From positions 197,513 through 261,512 of the forward strand of contig JAREIK010000335.1 in NCBI GenBank assembly GCA_029783825.1: DNA of 64,000 nucleotides, written 5' to 3'. This document shows positions 1 through 13,310 of the stretch, piece after piece. Each line of letters starts with the position of its first letter. Positions within the stretch are counted from its first letter, which is position 1. The DNA is from Sapria himalayana (lineage: Eukaryota; Streptophyta; Magnoliopsida; Malpighiales; Rafflesiaceae). Below the pieces are notes generated by a model that searched no databases, was not told where the DNA came from, and saw nothing but the letters and a program-made list of their open reading frames with translations. The translations under genes and the position numbers were made by a program.

Positions 1-430
1 TTGATAGATAGATAGATTGACTGATAGCCAAATAGCCAGATAGATAGATAGTCAGATAGTCAGATAGATAGTTAGACATATAGATAGGTAGATAAATAAA
101 AAGAATTCTAGATAGACTCATAGATAAATAGACACATAGGCATATAGACATATATATAGATAGATATATAGATAGACAAATAAATATATAGAAGAATAAA
201 AAGATAGATAGAAAGACAGATACATAGATAGACAGATATACAAACAGACAAATAGATAGATAGATAAATAGATAGATAGATAGACAGATAGATATATAGA
301 CAAATAGAAGATAGACAGATAAATAGATAGATAGATAGATAGATAGAAAAATATATAGATAGATAGACATAAAGTTAGATAGACAAATAGATAGATCGGC
401 AGATAGATAGACAGATAGATAAATAGATAA
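1..430. repeat. Degenerate GATA/TAGA tetranucleotide tract
   Basis: Nearly pure but mutated (TAGA)n with scattered TAGACA, TAAATA and CATA variants. It ends abruptly at about 430, where GC-richer non-repetitive DNA begins next to CACTA copy A. The long minus-strand frame that reads as Tyr-Leu-Ser-Ile repeats is a by-product of the tetranucleotide. Confidence 0.95.
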
Positions 431-1139
431 GAAGGTTGCCCTGCCCCACCACTCCCTGTGGCACCTTGCTCCCATGTGGCTTTTTTAGAACATTTCTTCT
501 CCTCTCCATATGATTGGACCAAAGATTATGATCACTTAGATTCATTATGTTAGTCTATCAACCCTATAGTTTCTACTACCATATGGTTCTTCTCTTGGTT
601 CGTAGCTAGCACCATCACTTCATTATATGTGACAACCTAACTACAAAATAGTTTATTGAATACACATCCATGGCTATAACTAATTTAATATACACTCCAT
701 AAAAATAATATGCACGTCATTAAATCAATACACATTCACAAATATATAAAAATTGTAATTATAGACATGAACAAACACAAATCTGAGTTGATAGTCATAC
801 AACTCCAAAAATATCTAAAAGATTGCCAGGAATAATGTTTAGAGAGAGAGAGAGAGTAAAAAAATAAAATATTTTATAAATAATGAAGATAATAATAGCT
901 TAACCTCCTTTTTATCTTGCAGAGATTGGTAAAGATTGAACCATCCATAGGAAGAACCATGACAAAGTTTTAAGGCATTGAATCAGAATTTATTAGTGTG
1001 TCTCACATCAAATGTCCTGCAAAGATTCATAGTTAGGTTAATCAGAAAAACATAAAAATAACTAGTATAAATAAAATTGATACCACCAAAAAAGTTTGAT
1101 CCTATTTAGCTACACATTGAAAAAATACAAAAATCATTG
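431..1139 (-). other. 3' remnant of copy A, with a GC-richer patch
   Basis: Bases 540-1,040 match, on the same strand, the block downstream of gene 2 in D (about 43,000-43,330) and F (about 60,400-60,650): AAGATAATA-AGCTTAACCTCC, the GA-rich AGAGAGAGAG patch and the GTGTCTCACATC segment are shared. Bases 431-535 are GC-richer than their surroundings and give a minus-strand frame (EEKKCSKKATWEQGATGSGG) that is not found in the other copies. I do not recognise it; it may be a captured fragment or chance. Confidence 0.6.
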
Positions 1140-3123
1140 AGAAATAATTCTGATGAAAATTCATCCTCATTATTAGTTGGTGCATTTTTGCTAGCCTCTC
1201 CTACGTGGTTTCGCAGCTGGTTCTCTGAATGCTATCTGTCGCATCAAGGTAGCTAACTATGACTCCGTATAGGTGATCTGCTATTGCATTACATTCTTAA
1301 CTTTCTTTCATCTCATCATTCAATTCTTTAATCTCTTCATTCATTTCTTTTATTTTTTGCATATCTTCCTTCAAATGAGTAATCTTCTCATCCTTCACTT
1401 TTTTAATTTCTTGTATTACTTCCTTCAAATGAGAAATCTGCTCATCATTCTCTTTCATTTTGGTCCATAACTTCAAAATATTAATTTGTTTCCATTACTT
1501 GTTGTTCGACTACCTAACTAATCACTACTGTAACAAATTAATTAGAAGTACAGCTGCTACAACAAAATATCACTCCCTTCAAGCTGATGCCATACACTCG
1601 CTGCTTATTATGACCTTCTATGATTTTCAAATAGATAGGATCATAGTCAATTGGTTGAAGATCCATAGAAGCCTCAACTTGTTGAGAAGCAACTCTCACA
1701 TGATTTTCCATGAGTTCCTATGAAAAATAATAAAAAAAAATTTTCTAGATAAACATAAAATAAATTTAATATTTTGGATTCCAAACTACTTTCAAAATTT
1801 ACTGTAGTATTATAGAATTTTATTAATATAATAGATTCTTACAGAAATAATTTGAGACTTGTTGTCTACAAACTGACCAGCCACTTTCTTCACATGCATC
1901 TTCATGAAAATCTCATAAAAATTGAGATCTCGACACAATTCTCCAGAATAGAGTATGTATTTATAAAGTCAAAAAAAATATTAGAAAATTTAAACAAAAT
2001 TAATAAAACCATGCACAAATTTGATTTATTTGGACTATTAGGAAAACTACTAAATATATAAATGTTCTAAACTTTAAAATTGTACAAAATCTCGAGCATG
2101 CTCAATGCTCGACTTTGACCCTCTTGTGTGGCGAGAAATTCTTGAACAGAGTATGGCTACCTCAGTCCTTCGATTTTTGTTGGCAATCTCTTATTTTTTT
2201 CTTCACATCTGGCTCCTCCCAATGCTTAAGATACTCAAGTCAGTCATCCTCGGATATAAAATATGGCCTATCTTTTATATTCTTCAATTTATAGACAAAA
2301 TCTAAATACCGTTCAACAGCTTTACTCTCCTACAATAGCTTTCTCTTTCAATCAAATTTGGGTGCCCATGTGCACTAATTCTACATATTGAAAAATCACC
2401 AAAAATTGATCTTAATAACAATGACATTATTATTTACTGCTTGGATAATAACCAACATATTAATTAACTAATTAGATAAATAATTTTCAATACTTTTATT
2501 TCATTGTTTTTACCTGAAAGTTATTATAATTAGAATCCCTTGTCGATTCCAAAACTTTCTTCCGTGAAAATGCTTTAGAATCGATCTTTTTTTTTTGAAA
2601 AACTTTATAATTATAGTTGAACACTTATGATATGGAATAAAACTATACAAATAAACACATAACATTAAAAACAAGCAAATCAATAATATATATAAAAACC
2701 CACTAAAAGAAACATCATAATTTTTTATTCAAGTAATATTTACATATTTCATATACCTTCCATCCACAATCTCAATTACTAACCTAGCACTGAATGTAGC
2801 AGAAGGCACGGTATTTTATGATGTCGATGGTGTTGTAAATGGGGGAACTGTCGGTGTAAATGGTGGGGTAGAAATTGCTGATGGATCAAAAGTGTGTGTA
2901 GAGAGGGCAATGAGTGGTGGTCTTATATCTAATAAAGGTGATGGTAGATGCGTCAATGATGGTGGTGGTGATGGAAATGGAGATGGTGATTATGATGTTG
3001 AAATCAGGATATGGTTGGTATTTAATGCTACTAAATTTGCAATGTGATGTAAAATACAGATGAATTTCATTCATTTCTACATCCACGTTCACCTCCGCAA
3101 TGACTACGTCCTTTATGTGCCAT
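1140..3123 (-). pseudogene. CACTA gene 2 (Transposase_24-like, coiled coil), copy A, broken
   Basis: This is the second gene of the element, equivalent in position to TnpA-type or Transposase_24 (Ptta/En/Spm) genes, whose products are taken to bind subterminal repeats. The start at 3,123 reads MAHKGRSHCGG and lines up with MALNHHGHGGGG in copy C. A His/Pro/Ser-rich stretch follows, then the Trp-containing region found in all copies, then a coiled coil (EDMQKIKEMNEEIKEL, about 1,290-1,450) and a tail with MRQIAFREPAAKPRRRG near 1,200 and an acidic NNEDE end. Stops and frameshifts occur throughout, so no product is expected. The role comes from family position, the damage from the sequence. Confidence 0.75.
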
Positions 3124-3269
3124 TTACTATACAAAAAATAAAAACATAGAACAAATAATAGAGATATGATGAACAACCATGCATCTAAGAATAATACACA
3201 CCAAAAGATTTCAACAAAATATAAAAAGTCTTTGATAGTATAATATTATAAAATAATCATAGATATAAA

Positions 3270-6200
3270 TTATCGGCATCACTATCATTAACCAATGGAT
3301 CTTCTAATTTCATCTGATTCTGATGGATGTTCCAGCTCATCTTAAGATAGAAATTGATCATCTTCAATTTCTATTATGCCACTATTTGAGTCACATAAAT
3401 TTTCGAGGTCTTCATCTACACGCATAGGTGTAATATTATTTATATCATCTTCTTGGAATGCTGGTGCAATAGCTAAGTTTGTACTTCTTTCTTAAGATGT
3501 TGGTACTTCAAAAATTGATCGAGCTTTGATTTTGCAAATCATCCACCAGTCACTCTTTTCACGAGATAAACTTGAATATGTATAATAATATACTTGAGTG
3601 GCTTGAACTGCCATAATAAATGGCTCATATCAATTATATCTGTGTTTATGGTCAACATTCATTAGCTTATAATCTGAATGAATCTTTGTACCCACATTTC
3701 ATGTAGGATCAAACCACTCGCACTTTAATAATAAAATCTTATTATTTTCAAGGTGAGGATACTCCAACTCAATAACTTTTGTGAGTTGACCATAATAATC
3801 AATCTCATCTACACCATAACCTAAGCCTTTATTGCATATACCATTATTCATTCTTTCTTTAGAAGAACCATTCCCAATTGTGTGAAATTTATATCCATTG
3901 ACAAATTGAAAATAATATTGGAATTTCCAATTGAAGGATCATTTACTTGTTGCATTAATTAAACAAATGATGTTACCAACTAAAAAATACTAAAAAATTA
4001 AAAATTTTAAATAATTAAAACTTAATAATTCTCACATAGTTTTTGAACCAATTCAGAAAATCTATTATAGCATATAATTGACCTCATTGCTGGAATTTAT
4101 TGTTGCCTTTTTTTAACTGCTCAACATAAATACTACACACATATAAATAGATGAAAAAAATTGTATATCAATTTTTAATTATTCTTATTAAGGAAAAAAT
4201 TACACTGATTAAACCTGCAACCATTTTGGGTATATATACTCAATATATGGTGCAAGCTTTTCACAATTAGGTAAAACATAGCTCCAGGTTTCTTTGTACT
4301 TTTCATTTTTCATACATATTTTCTTTGTTCTTCCAAATGCTCTTCCAGTGGGCTTGAAGATAGATAGCTTGTCCATAAAATTATATTCTACAGACACATG
4401 ACCTTCATAATTTTGAGGCACATTTCTAATCTTTGTATTAATATGATCCTCAAAATAATAATAACAAAAAGATGATGCTTCTTCTACTAAATATGCATTG
4501 CAAATTGAACTTTCAACTTTTTCCTTATTTCTAATATTCAATTTCAATTAACAAAGATACCTACAACCAAAATGGAAGGTTTCAATTATATTTAATTACA
4601 ATATTACTTTATGTTTGAAATAATAAAACATAACGACTTATATGTATTTACCTATCAAAAGGATACATCCACTTATATTATACTGGCCTTGCTATCCTTG
4701 CTTCATATGCCAAATGAAATTACAAATGCTCCATTGAGTCAAAAAAGCTCAGTGAGTATATCCATTCAAGCTTACTAAGAATAACTAGTATGTCATTCTC
4801 CAGCCTCACCATGTCATCTATTTTGATTGTGGTAGCAGTTAGCTATTTGAAGAAAAACTAACTTCTATAAGGACCATCTTAACACTTAGGGAAAGTGATT
4901 CACGGAATGCAATTGGTCTTAATCTATGCATAAATACATGATAGTCATGACTTTTCATTCCAATTAACTTAAGATTTTTCATATCCACACATCTACCCAT
5001 ATTTGACACATATCTATCAGGGAATTTGAAATTTTTAACCCATTCACACAATATCTATCTTGCCTTCTTATCAAGTGTGTAACAAACTTTAAAGAATTTT
5101 CCTTTTGTCTCGTTAAGTTTCAATTCAAGATGCTGATAATTATCATTCAACTCTTGTCTTGATTTTAAAGTGTATTTTGTTTTCCGTCTATATTAAAGAT
5201 AGTGTTGAAAACATTGTCAAACACATTTTTTCAATATGCATTACATCTAAGTTATGATAAATTAAATTGGACTTCCAATAGGGCACGTCCCAAAAAGTAA
5301 TGCATTTCCTCCATACAAATATATTGCATATTGGTCTATTAGTTCTAATAGTATCCTTTTCAGTCACATTCTTTAGACCCAAACTCTGGATCTCTGTCAA
5401 AATTTGATCTCCTGAACGAACAGCTAGTGCAACTATCATCACTAATTTATTTTTTTGAAATGCATTTTTTATTCTATGGAATGAATGATTCGTAGGTAGA
5501 AACTTATGATGATTATCAAACCATAACTATTTACGACTTAATTTGAGGGTTAATGCATCTGAATTTTTCATGCAATATGAACATTCAAATCATCCTGTAG
5601 TACTTCAATTAGACAACATTAAATATGAAAAAAATTCACTTACCATCCACATAAGGGCCGCCCGCATAATAAAATTTTGCTTCTTTGAAATGTCATATGT
5701 ATTCACACCAACATCCCCCAAATTATTTAACACTACTATATGGGTCTGTAAGAAAACATCCAGTATGTCTTTCAGATTTTTTGGCCCTGGAACCAATATT
5801 GACAAAAGCAAATATTGCTCCTTCATACACAACCATGAAAGAAAATTATAAGGTGCCACTATCACTAACCATGTTGAATAGTATTGTCTAGATTGGCCAA
5901 ATGGTTGAAATCAATCAGTGCTGAGACCCAATCTCACATTTTGACTTTTAGCTACAAAATCTTGATGTATATCATTAAAATGCTTCCAAGCACTTGAATC
6001 TAATGGATGACGAATCAACCCTTCTTCAACCTCATGCTCAAAATGCAACCTCATATCATTTGCTGTAGCATTTGATGCATATAGTCTCTGTAATTGAGGA
6101 ATTAAAGGAAAGTAATACATCTTCTTTAATGCAACTTTCACCTTTTGTTCCATATCTACAATACAAGGTGCCTTCTTAAACTGAAAATGATCACTAAACT

Positions 6201-6894
6201 TACTGCTAATTAAATCAGTATCACCACCTCAATATAACATACATCCATTGAAACAACAATTTTTTCCACTGGTAGACCCATACCTCATTGTAACTTCCTA
6301 GTTTTGTAAAAGTTGTTCGTGACAAGATTATTATTCAGAATAATCTCTTTCATCGGTTCTATTAACTGATCAAATAATTTCTCAAACATATGATTTTCTA
6401 ACTTCATGCTCATTAGTCGAGCCACATGTGACAATTAAGAATGCGTTTTACAATGAAGCCACAACTGATTATCTACAACTTTAAGCATTTCATAAAATTT
6501 TTGAGATTCAAGATTTGGTGGTTCATCCATGTAATCCATATTGAAGCAAGCACCAGCAGCTTCCATGACTATTCTATTGTATGTGTTTGATGTTTCATCA
6601 CAACATGCAAATGATTCAATATCCTTATTTTGGTCAATGTTAAGAGTCATTGTACTTTCCCCATGATAAATCCAAACAAAATAATTTGGTACTAAGCCAA
6701 ATTATTTTCTTTACATCATAAAAAGAAATATTCTGACACTTGCGGTTATTACATGGACACTTAATTTTTTCTCCATCAATTTATTTTGATTGACTATCCA
6801 CAAAGTTGATGAAAGTTTTAAGCTCACTCAAAATTTCTTGATTCAAAATTTCATTCATAAACCTTTTGTTCATTCACTGATGATCTGAACTCAT
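3270..6894 (-). pseudogene. CACTA tnp2-type transposase, copy A, broken
   Basis: This is the relic of the element's transposase. From the start at 6,894 (MSSDHQ, stop, MNKRFMNEIL) the order is: a Transpos_assoc zinc-like domain with CPCNNRKCQN (about 6,731-6,765); the linker DYMDEPPNLESQKFYEML (6,435-6,650); Transposase_21 (tnp2) pieces YFPLIPQLQRLYAS and RHPLDSSAWKHF (5,911-6,153), LCMKEQYLLLSILVPGPK (5,605-5,865) and LIYHNLDVMHIEK (5,188-5,442); DUF4218 with GMKSHDYHVFMHRLRPIA (4,839-5,051) and SSICNAYLVEEASSF (4,209-4,547); then DUF4216 and an acidic tail near 3,290-3,900. The usual length for the family is about 1,000 residues or more. Here the frame shifts and stops at many places, so the gene is dead. 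Confidence 0.9.
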
Positions 6895-8558
6895 TTTGAC
6901 CTATTTTATTTACAAAGAATAATGCTCAATCATTATTTTGAATGAAACATATAATTACTTCAAAATATACTACTTATTAAATAAAATTACTTATAGATGA
7001 TTATTTAAAGATTAAATATTGTGAATATCGAGGCTATGCATTTGGCGAATCTGCATTAATAGATAATGCATTTTTATAGAATGGCGAAGATTAATAGATA
7101 TCACGCTATTACTAGATGAAGGGAGAAAATATGTGATTAGACAAGAAAGGAAAGCAAAAAATAAATAAATTGAATATTTGAAGGAGTCAGCTTCTCACAC
7201 CTCAATGATGTTCCAATAGCATAATTTTTACTGTGATTCTACTCAATCTTTGAATATAAAAAAAGAATAAATTAATGGAATTGATATCCAATTTCAAGAA
7301 CTCTTGGCAAATGAATTAATGAAGAATTAAGACATGAACAAAACATATTTGGAATTGAAAACATATCATACAAAGTGTTCAACTAGAAAACATAGATATG
7401 AAGCAAGCTATAATTACATATTCCTAGCCTTACAAATTTAAACTAATTAGACAAAAAATTACATATCATTATTATTATTATTATTTGTGGAAAATTGCAA
7501 TTAAAGGATAGTTTGGAAATTAAAACTTACATACACCTCAATTAATATCTAATCAATATGAAGGATGGGAAATTATTAATTTAGCAAAAATTATTAATAT
7601 AACCATCACTTATATACTTGTAATGATTTACTATGAACTTCAAGATTAAAATTGTGTGCATGAGAAGGATCTTTGGTAATATATTTACTTTTGGTGATAA
7701 CTTCACTCTACACGATAACATTCACATACAAATATTGACTATATAATTTCAATGGAAAATGCAATATACGATAATAGTTAAGGTAGAAGAAGAATTTCAA
7801 AATAACAAACAGCAAAATAAAAACAAACCCTTTGCAGTTATAATGATCTTGTCGACACTCAAAATAAAAATGTTAAATATTATTTAATTTTAATTGAGGA
7901 CTATAAAATATAGATAAAATAATATTATTGTTGTATTTCAATGGTTTACAATAATTATTTAATAAGCATATAATAATATTTTAACAATTCTCATTTATTA
8001 GTAATAATATTTGATAATACTCAAAATTCAATTAGAATAACAAAAACAAAGTATTTTGATGCATTCTGATGATATACAAATGTATTCTATATATATATTG
8101 ATGAATTATATTTAATTTGATTTATTACAATTTTTTTTAAATGTAACAAATTTTTTAATATGAATAAATAGTTTAAATTAAAATTTAATTAAGTTCAATG
8201 ATACTTAATATGTTTGTTAATATTCATGTCTCAGTTTTTTAATGAATTTAACTGAGCTTGGATATTAATCAATATTTTTTAACATTATACCACATGTGTT
8301 CAATAAAATATATATATCTACCCACAAAAAACAATATATATATATTATTTTTATATTTAAAAACTATATATATATATATATATATATTTATAAACATCAA
8401 TTAAATGAATATGTATATATATTTACACATCAAAAACCAAAGGCTCAATAAACTAATTCTTGAGATAGATGTGAGCCTCCTTGGAGGTTGTAAATTCAAT
8501 CTCCACAAGCTGCAAAAAAATTGTCATGAAAAAAAATCATGCCTCATATAGTTATATT
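6895..8558 (-). other. 5' leader of copy A, no gene seen
   Basis: This AT-rich stretch lies upstream of the transposase start. Bases 6,900-7,190 match D (48,920-49,200). Bases 7,178-7,440 match, inverted, the leader of copy G (about 25,060-25,340), for example the AAGGAGT-AGCTTCTCAC segment. Copy A lacks the GA tract that D has at this point. No coding signal was recognised. Confidence 0.6.
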
Positions 8559-9760
8559 ATAATTATTTAGAGATTTATATCGTTATACAAAAATATATAA
8601 ATAGGTATACACATAGTTAAACATAATGATGTATGTTGTTATACAGTAATTATAAATATACTTATATGTGGTTATACATATAGTTATAGTTATATTTATA
8701 AATATATGTATATATATTTTAATATTGTTTTGTATAATGTTATTTTAGTTATCCATTTAGTCAAAGACAATTATTTATAGTTATATGTTTTTATAACCAT
8801 ATAATATATAGTTAAAAATAAAGTTATATATAGTTAAACATATAGTTATATATAGATATATTCTTACAAGTAGTTATAAGTAGGTATACATAAATATATA
8901 CAATATTATAAATAAATATTAAGATTTTATTATATGAATACATATATGTATATATAGATACAAATATAGTTATATTTAATTATATAGAGTGTTACGTAGT
9001 TATACAAATATTTATATATAGTTATACACATATAGTTATAAATATGTATGTAGTTAAAGAAATAATTATATATAATGTTTTTATAGGTATGCATTTAGTA
9101 AAATACAATTATATATAGCTATATATTATTATACATATTTTATATTTTGTTAGAAATATTGGTATATCGAATTATATGTTTATTTATAAATTATTATATA
9201 GTTAAAAAAATAATTATGGATAGCTATAAATATGGTTATAAAAATAGTTTACATAATTATAAATATAGTTAAATATACTTTTTTATATAGGCATATGATT
9301 ATATAATTATAAAAGTGTTAATATATAATATTTGTGTTTACAATATTTTTAAATGTTACTTATATATAATTATATATATGTAACACTTTAATAAATTTTA
9401 TATAGTATATATATCACATTTATATAAACATTATAAATATTATATATTTAAATAAAAATTAAAATGTCATTTAAATGTTTACAAAAATGGATAAACATTT
9501 TATATGTTATATAATTGATAAATAGAAAATTATATAAATGGATAGGTTTATGTAAATGTTGTATAAATATTTATAAACATTAATAAATATGTATAAATAT
9601 TTATATATAACATTATATGTTTATATAAATATATTTTTGTTTATATATAATGTAATACATTTATATATATTAAAGTATAGATATTTATATATAATGTCAT
9701 ATGATTAAATAAATGCATAAAAGTTTTATATAAAATGTTATTTGTTTATAATAATTTTAA
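8559..9760. repeat. AT satellite based on TATAGTTATACA, copy A
   Basis: Irregular repeats of a roughly 12-bp unit (TATAGTTATACA, with TATAGTTAAACATAATG variants) pass from about 9,300 into a second type rich in TATATAAATGTTTATA. The first type matches D (49,839-52,480) in the same orientation. The second resembles 16,651-17,180 in copy G. Confidence 0.85.
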
Positions 9761-11279
9761 AGACAACAAAAATAGAACACATAAGCATTAAGTATATTTT
9801 TTATGAAAGTTGCAGAAGCAGAAAACATTAAGCATTATTTATTTTCATAAGTTATAGAATGAGAAAACAATATGTAAACATTTAGTATTTGAAATCAATA
9901 AAAACCTAAAATTTAAACAAAAAAAGAACAAAGTTTACACTGACCATTATTGTTTCATTAATAGTGTAGTGTCAAAATCTATTAAGTAATATGAAAATAG
10001 AAGAAAAAAGACGGAAAATTGGGGGAAAATAAAAAAAAATTATACTCGAATATTTTGTAAAAACAAAAACCAGCCAGTGGTAATCAAATTGAGAGAGACA
10101 AAGATATGTATATAGTATTCCAAATGAGAGTAAAAATGATAATATTACCTAGTAACAAGAAAAGGTAGATTTTGTAGGTTGCTCCCAAGTCCCATAGTCC
10201 CATTTCGCTTCTCATATCTTTGTCGTTTAAAGATAGAAAAAATATTAAGTGCTTAATGCCTTAGCATTTTGTTTTTCAAAGAAACCATATATAAATACTA
10301 AACTGGATGTAAATATATGATACAAAAATATAAGAGTAAACAAAAATTATAAAAAATAAATAATTTAAATAAAATAAATGAAATAGATTTTTATTTAACA
10401 ATAAAAGATATTATTTCATAAATAAATAAAATAATATTATATAATAATAAAGTATTCATATGTAAATACATACATGCATGCATGCATGCATTCATATATA
10501 TATATATATGCATAAAATTTACTTATACGATTTTATTAAGGCATGAAATAATTATAAAGACATAAAATTCGAATCTTTTAGTCATTATAAATTTTAATAT
10601 TTGATGTGTTCATTTAATAACCACAGTGAAATATTTATTTTTTAAATCATCAAATTTTTTTTGATTTAATTAAAACACCTATGTATTAATATAAAAATAT
10701 CAATTTATTTTCTTTTAAATTTTATGAAAAATTTGAAAATTTTTTTATAATTCAAAATTTAAAATTTATTAGTCATTATAGTTTTTAAAAATTCCTATCA
10801 TAATAAAATTATTATCTTTTACTTTTATTTTAATAAATATTTACTTGTTTATTCATATATTCATATATTTTTATAATTTTTTTAATTTAATAAAATATTT
10901 GTTTAGTTTAGTTTTTATTCGTAGTAATTTTTATTAATGTTTATTTATTAATTAAAATATTAATAAAAATATTATAAATTAATAAATTATATAATATTTT
11001 TTAATATAAATATTTAAATATCATAAATAAATATTTCAGAAAAATATTATATAATATTTTTTTAGAAAAAAAAATAGTTATTTTAGTCATATTTAATGTA
11101 AATTTTTATTTTTATTCGTATATTTATTAAATTTTATATTTATAATATCATATTTTTATTATTATATGAAAAGATTATGTCTTTTAAGCATCGCTCATCT
11201 ATAGACCATGACATACCTTTAATATAAAAAATTATATAGAATATTAAAATAAATAATGCTTAAAAAAATATCGTTAAAC
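9761..11279. other. AT-rich 5' part of copy A, no gene seen
   Basis: Very AT-rich DNA with homopolymer runs, a (CATG)n patch near 10,477 and a short (TA)n run near 10,497. Bases 11,160-11,279 match D near 53,700 (CATCGCTCATCTATAGACCA), which places this stretch inside the element. No reading frame of interest. Confidence 0.6.
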
Positions 11280-11510
11280 ATTAGTGATAGAAATTATCAC
11301 TAGCCCAAATAGCTAGGGAAAATCCATAGCTTAATGCATATATTTTGAAAAAATAAACATTTAAGGAATTATTGCTTTCAATTATATATAATCTAAAAAA
11401 ATAAATTTAAATAATTATTTAGCGACATATTTTGTCTAATTTTAATTAACAAAGGAACTTCTATAGCTAAATACGTCGCTAAAGTTCCAGCTTTCTATGT
11501 TTCTTATTTT
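11280..11510 (-). promoter_or_regulatory. 5' subterminal repeats of copy A
   Basis: Short motifs around TAGCTAAATACGTCGCTAAA and AGCTAGGGAAAATCC are typical of CACTA subterminal regions, where En/Spm TnpA-type proteins bind. The stretch lines up with D 53,820-54,010. The terminal TTTCTTGTAGTG-type repeat cannot be found; the sequence passes through TTTCTTATTTTC into the TATC tract. Confidence 0.6.
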
Positions 11511-11514
11511 CTAT

Positions 11515-12886
11515 AGATCTATCTATCCATCTGTTTGTCTATTATTTTTTCTATATCTCTATCTATCTCTCTCTCTATCTATCTATCTAATGTTCTAACT
11601 ATCTATTTATTTATTTGTTTATCTATATATCTATCTTTCTATCTGTCTATCTGCCTATCTTTCTATCAAACTACCTATTCATCAATCTATCTATTTATTT
11701 ATTTATATATCTATATATCTATCTTTCTTTGTTCTATCATTTCTTCTATCTATCTATATGTATATCTAACTATCATTTTATTCATATATTTGTCTATCTA
11801 TCTATTTGTCTACCAATCTATCTTTCTATCTATTTATGTATCTATCTAGTTGTCGGTCTATTTAATTATCTATATAGCTATCTATTTGCCTTTATATCTT
11901 TGAATTGATCTATCTATCAATTTGTCTATCTATCTATCTATCTATCTATTAGTATATCTATCTATTTGTCTATTTGTCTATTAGACTATGTTTATATCTA
12001 TCTATTTGTCTATTTGCCTATCTACATATATGTATATCTATCTATATGTCTTTCTTTCTATCTATTAATCTATCAATCTACCTATCTATCTCTCTTTATC
12101 TGTCTATCTATCTACCAATCAATCAATATATCTATCTATCTATCAGTCTATTTATCTATTAGTCTATATGTCTATTTATCAATTTGTCTATCATTCTATC
12201 TAATTATTTATCTATTTATCAATCAACTAATCAATCAATCAAATAAACTATCTATTAATCAATCTATCTATCATTCTATTTATCTATCTATCTATCTAGC
12301 TATTTATATATCTTGCTATCTATTACTCTGTCCATTTTTCTATCTATCAATCTATCAATGAATCTAACTACCTATATATCTATCTATCTATATATCAGTA
12401 TATTTGTTAATCAATCAATCAATTAATCTATCTATTTAACTATCTATTTGTCTATCTATCTTTCTATTTACTTTTGTTTTTTCTATCTATCTAGCTATCT
12501 ATCTATCTATCTTTCTTTCTTTCTAACTATTTCTCTATTTTCCTATCTATCGACCTCTCTATCTATCTATCCTTCTATCTGTCTATCTATTTGTCTAACT
12601 GTCTATCTATCTATTTGTCTATCTGCCTATCTATCTATCTATTTGTCTATCTGTCTTTCTTTTTATCTATATATTTATCTATTTGACTATCTTTCTATGT
12701 CTATATGCCTATTTATCAATCTATCAATCTTTCTAGCTATATATGTATCTCTCTGTCTATCTATCTATCTATCTATCTTTTTGTCAATCTATTTGTCAAT
12801 CTATTTGTTTATCTATATATTTTGTATCTGTCTATCTATCTATCTTTCTATCGATATATATATTTTTCTATTAATCAATTTTTCTA
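11515..12886. repeat. Degenerate TATC/TCTA tetranucleotide tract, about 1.4 kb
   Basis: Long imperfect (TCTA)n with TTTG, CAAT and TTTC variants. It sits between the 5' ends of copy A (left) and copy G (right). It gives several overlapping plus-strand frames of Leu-Ser-Ile-Tyr repeats, none of which is a gene. It has the opposite strand sense to the GATA tracts at 1-430, 37,656-37,935 and 55,386-55,617. Confidence 0.95.
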
Positions 12887-13310
12887 CACTATAAAAAATT
12901 ATCTTTTTAGTTATGCAAATTTAGCTCGGAAAATAATCCCTAGCTAATTTGCGAGGGATTATCTAGGGAATAGCAAGAGATGTTGATTTCATATTGAATA
13001 ACAAATTTGTGATAGATTAGAGACCAATATTTTCGATGGAAAAATGTCCCCAGCTTATATTTTCATAAATTTTTGCACAATGATTGGCGGCAAATTTACC
13101 AATGACTTTAGAAATGGGTTTTCCCTAATTAATTAGCTCAACAAAAAAATCTCTCGCTACATCATTACTTGGATTAATATTTTTATAATTATATATTAAT
13201 AACAAGCGATTAGTCCTTAACTTATTATTTTCATAAAAAATATATATTTTGTTAGGGATTTTCCCTAGTTATTTAGCTCGAAATTATTTCTATCATTAAT
13301 CTCTACTGAA
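12887..13310 (+). promoter_or_regulatory. 5' terminal repeat and subterminal motifs, copy G
   Basis: CACTATAAAAAATTATC at 12,887 is followed by AAATTTAGCTCGG, CCCTAGCTAATTTGCGAGGGATTA and GATTTTCCCTAGTTATTTAGCTC. The spacing and words follow the 5' end of D read from 54,433 leftward. Subterminal repeats of this type are the transposase-accessory binding sites in En/Spm. Confidence 0.75.

Larger units (their letters stand above)
431..11510 (-). mobile_element. CACTA (En/Spm) element, copy A, truncated at both ends
   Basis: Reading on the minus strand, this copy has 5' subterminal motifs (11,280-11,510), an AT satellite (8,559-9,760), a 5' leader, a broken tnp2-type transposase (3,270-6,894), a broken second gene with a coiled coil (1,140-3,123) and a short 3' remnant. 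The order and sequence follow copy D. Neither end shows a clean CACTA terminus: the left end runs into a GATA tract and the right end into a TATC tract, so the 21-bp satellite and 3' blocks present in D are missing. Confidence 0.85.

Noticed and set aside
118..522. 134-residue minus-strand frame of Leu/Ser/Ile/Tyr repeats
   Set aside because: It is the translation of the GATA tract plus a short flank; tetranucleotide repeats without stops give such frames on their own.
11535..12947. Several overlapping plus-strand frames up to 148 residues
   Set aside because: All are translations of the TATC tract in different phases, with no non-repeat content.
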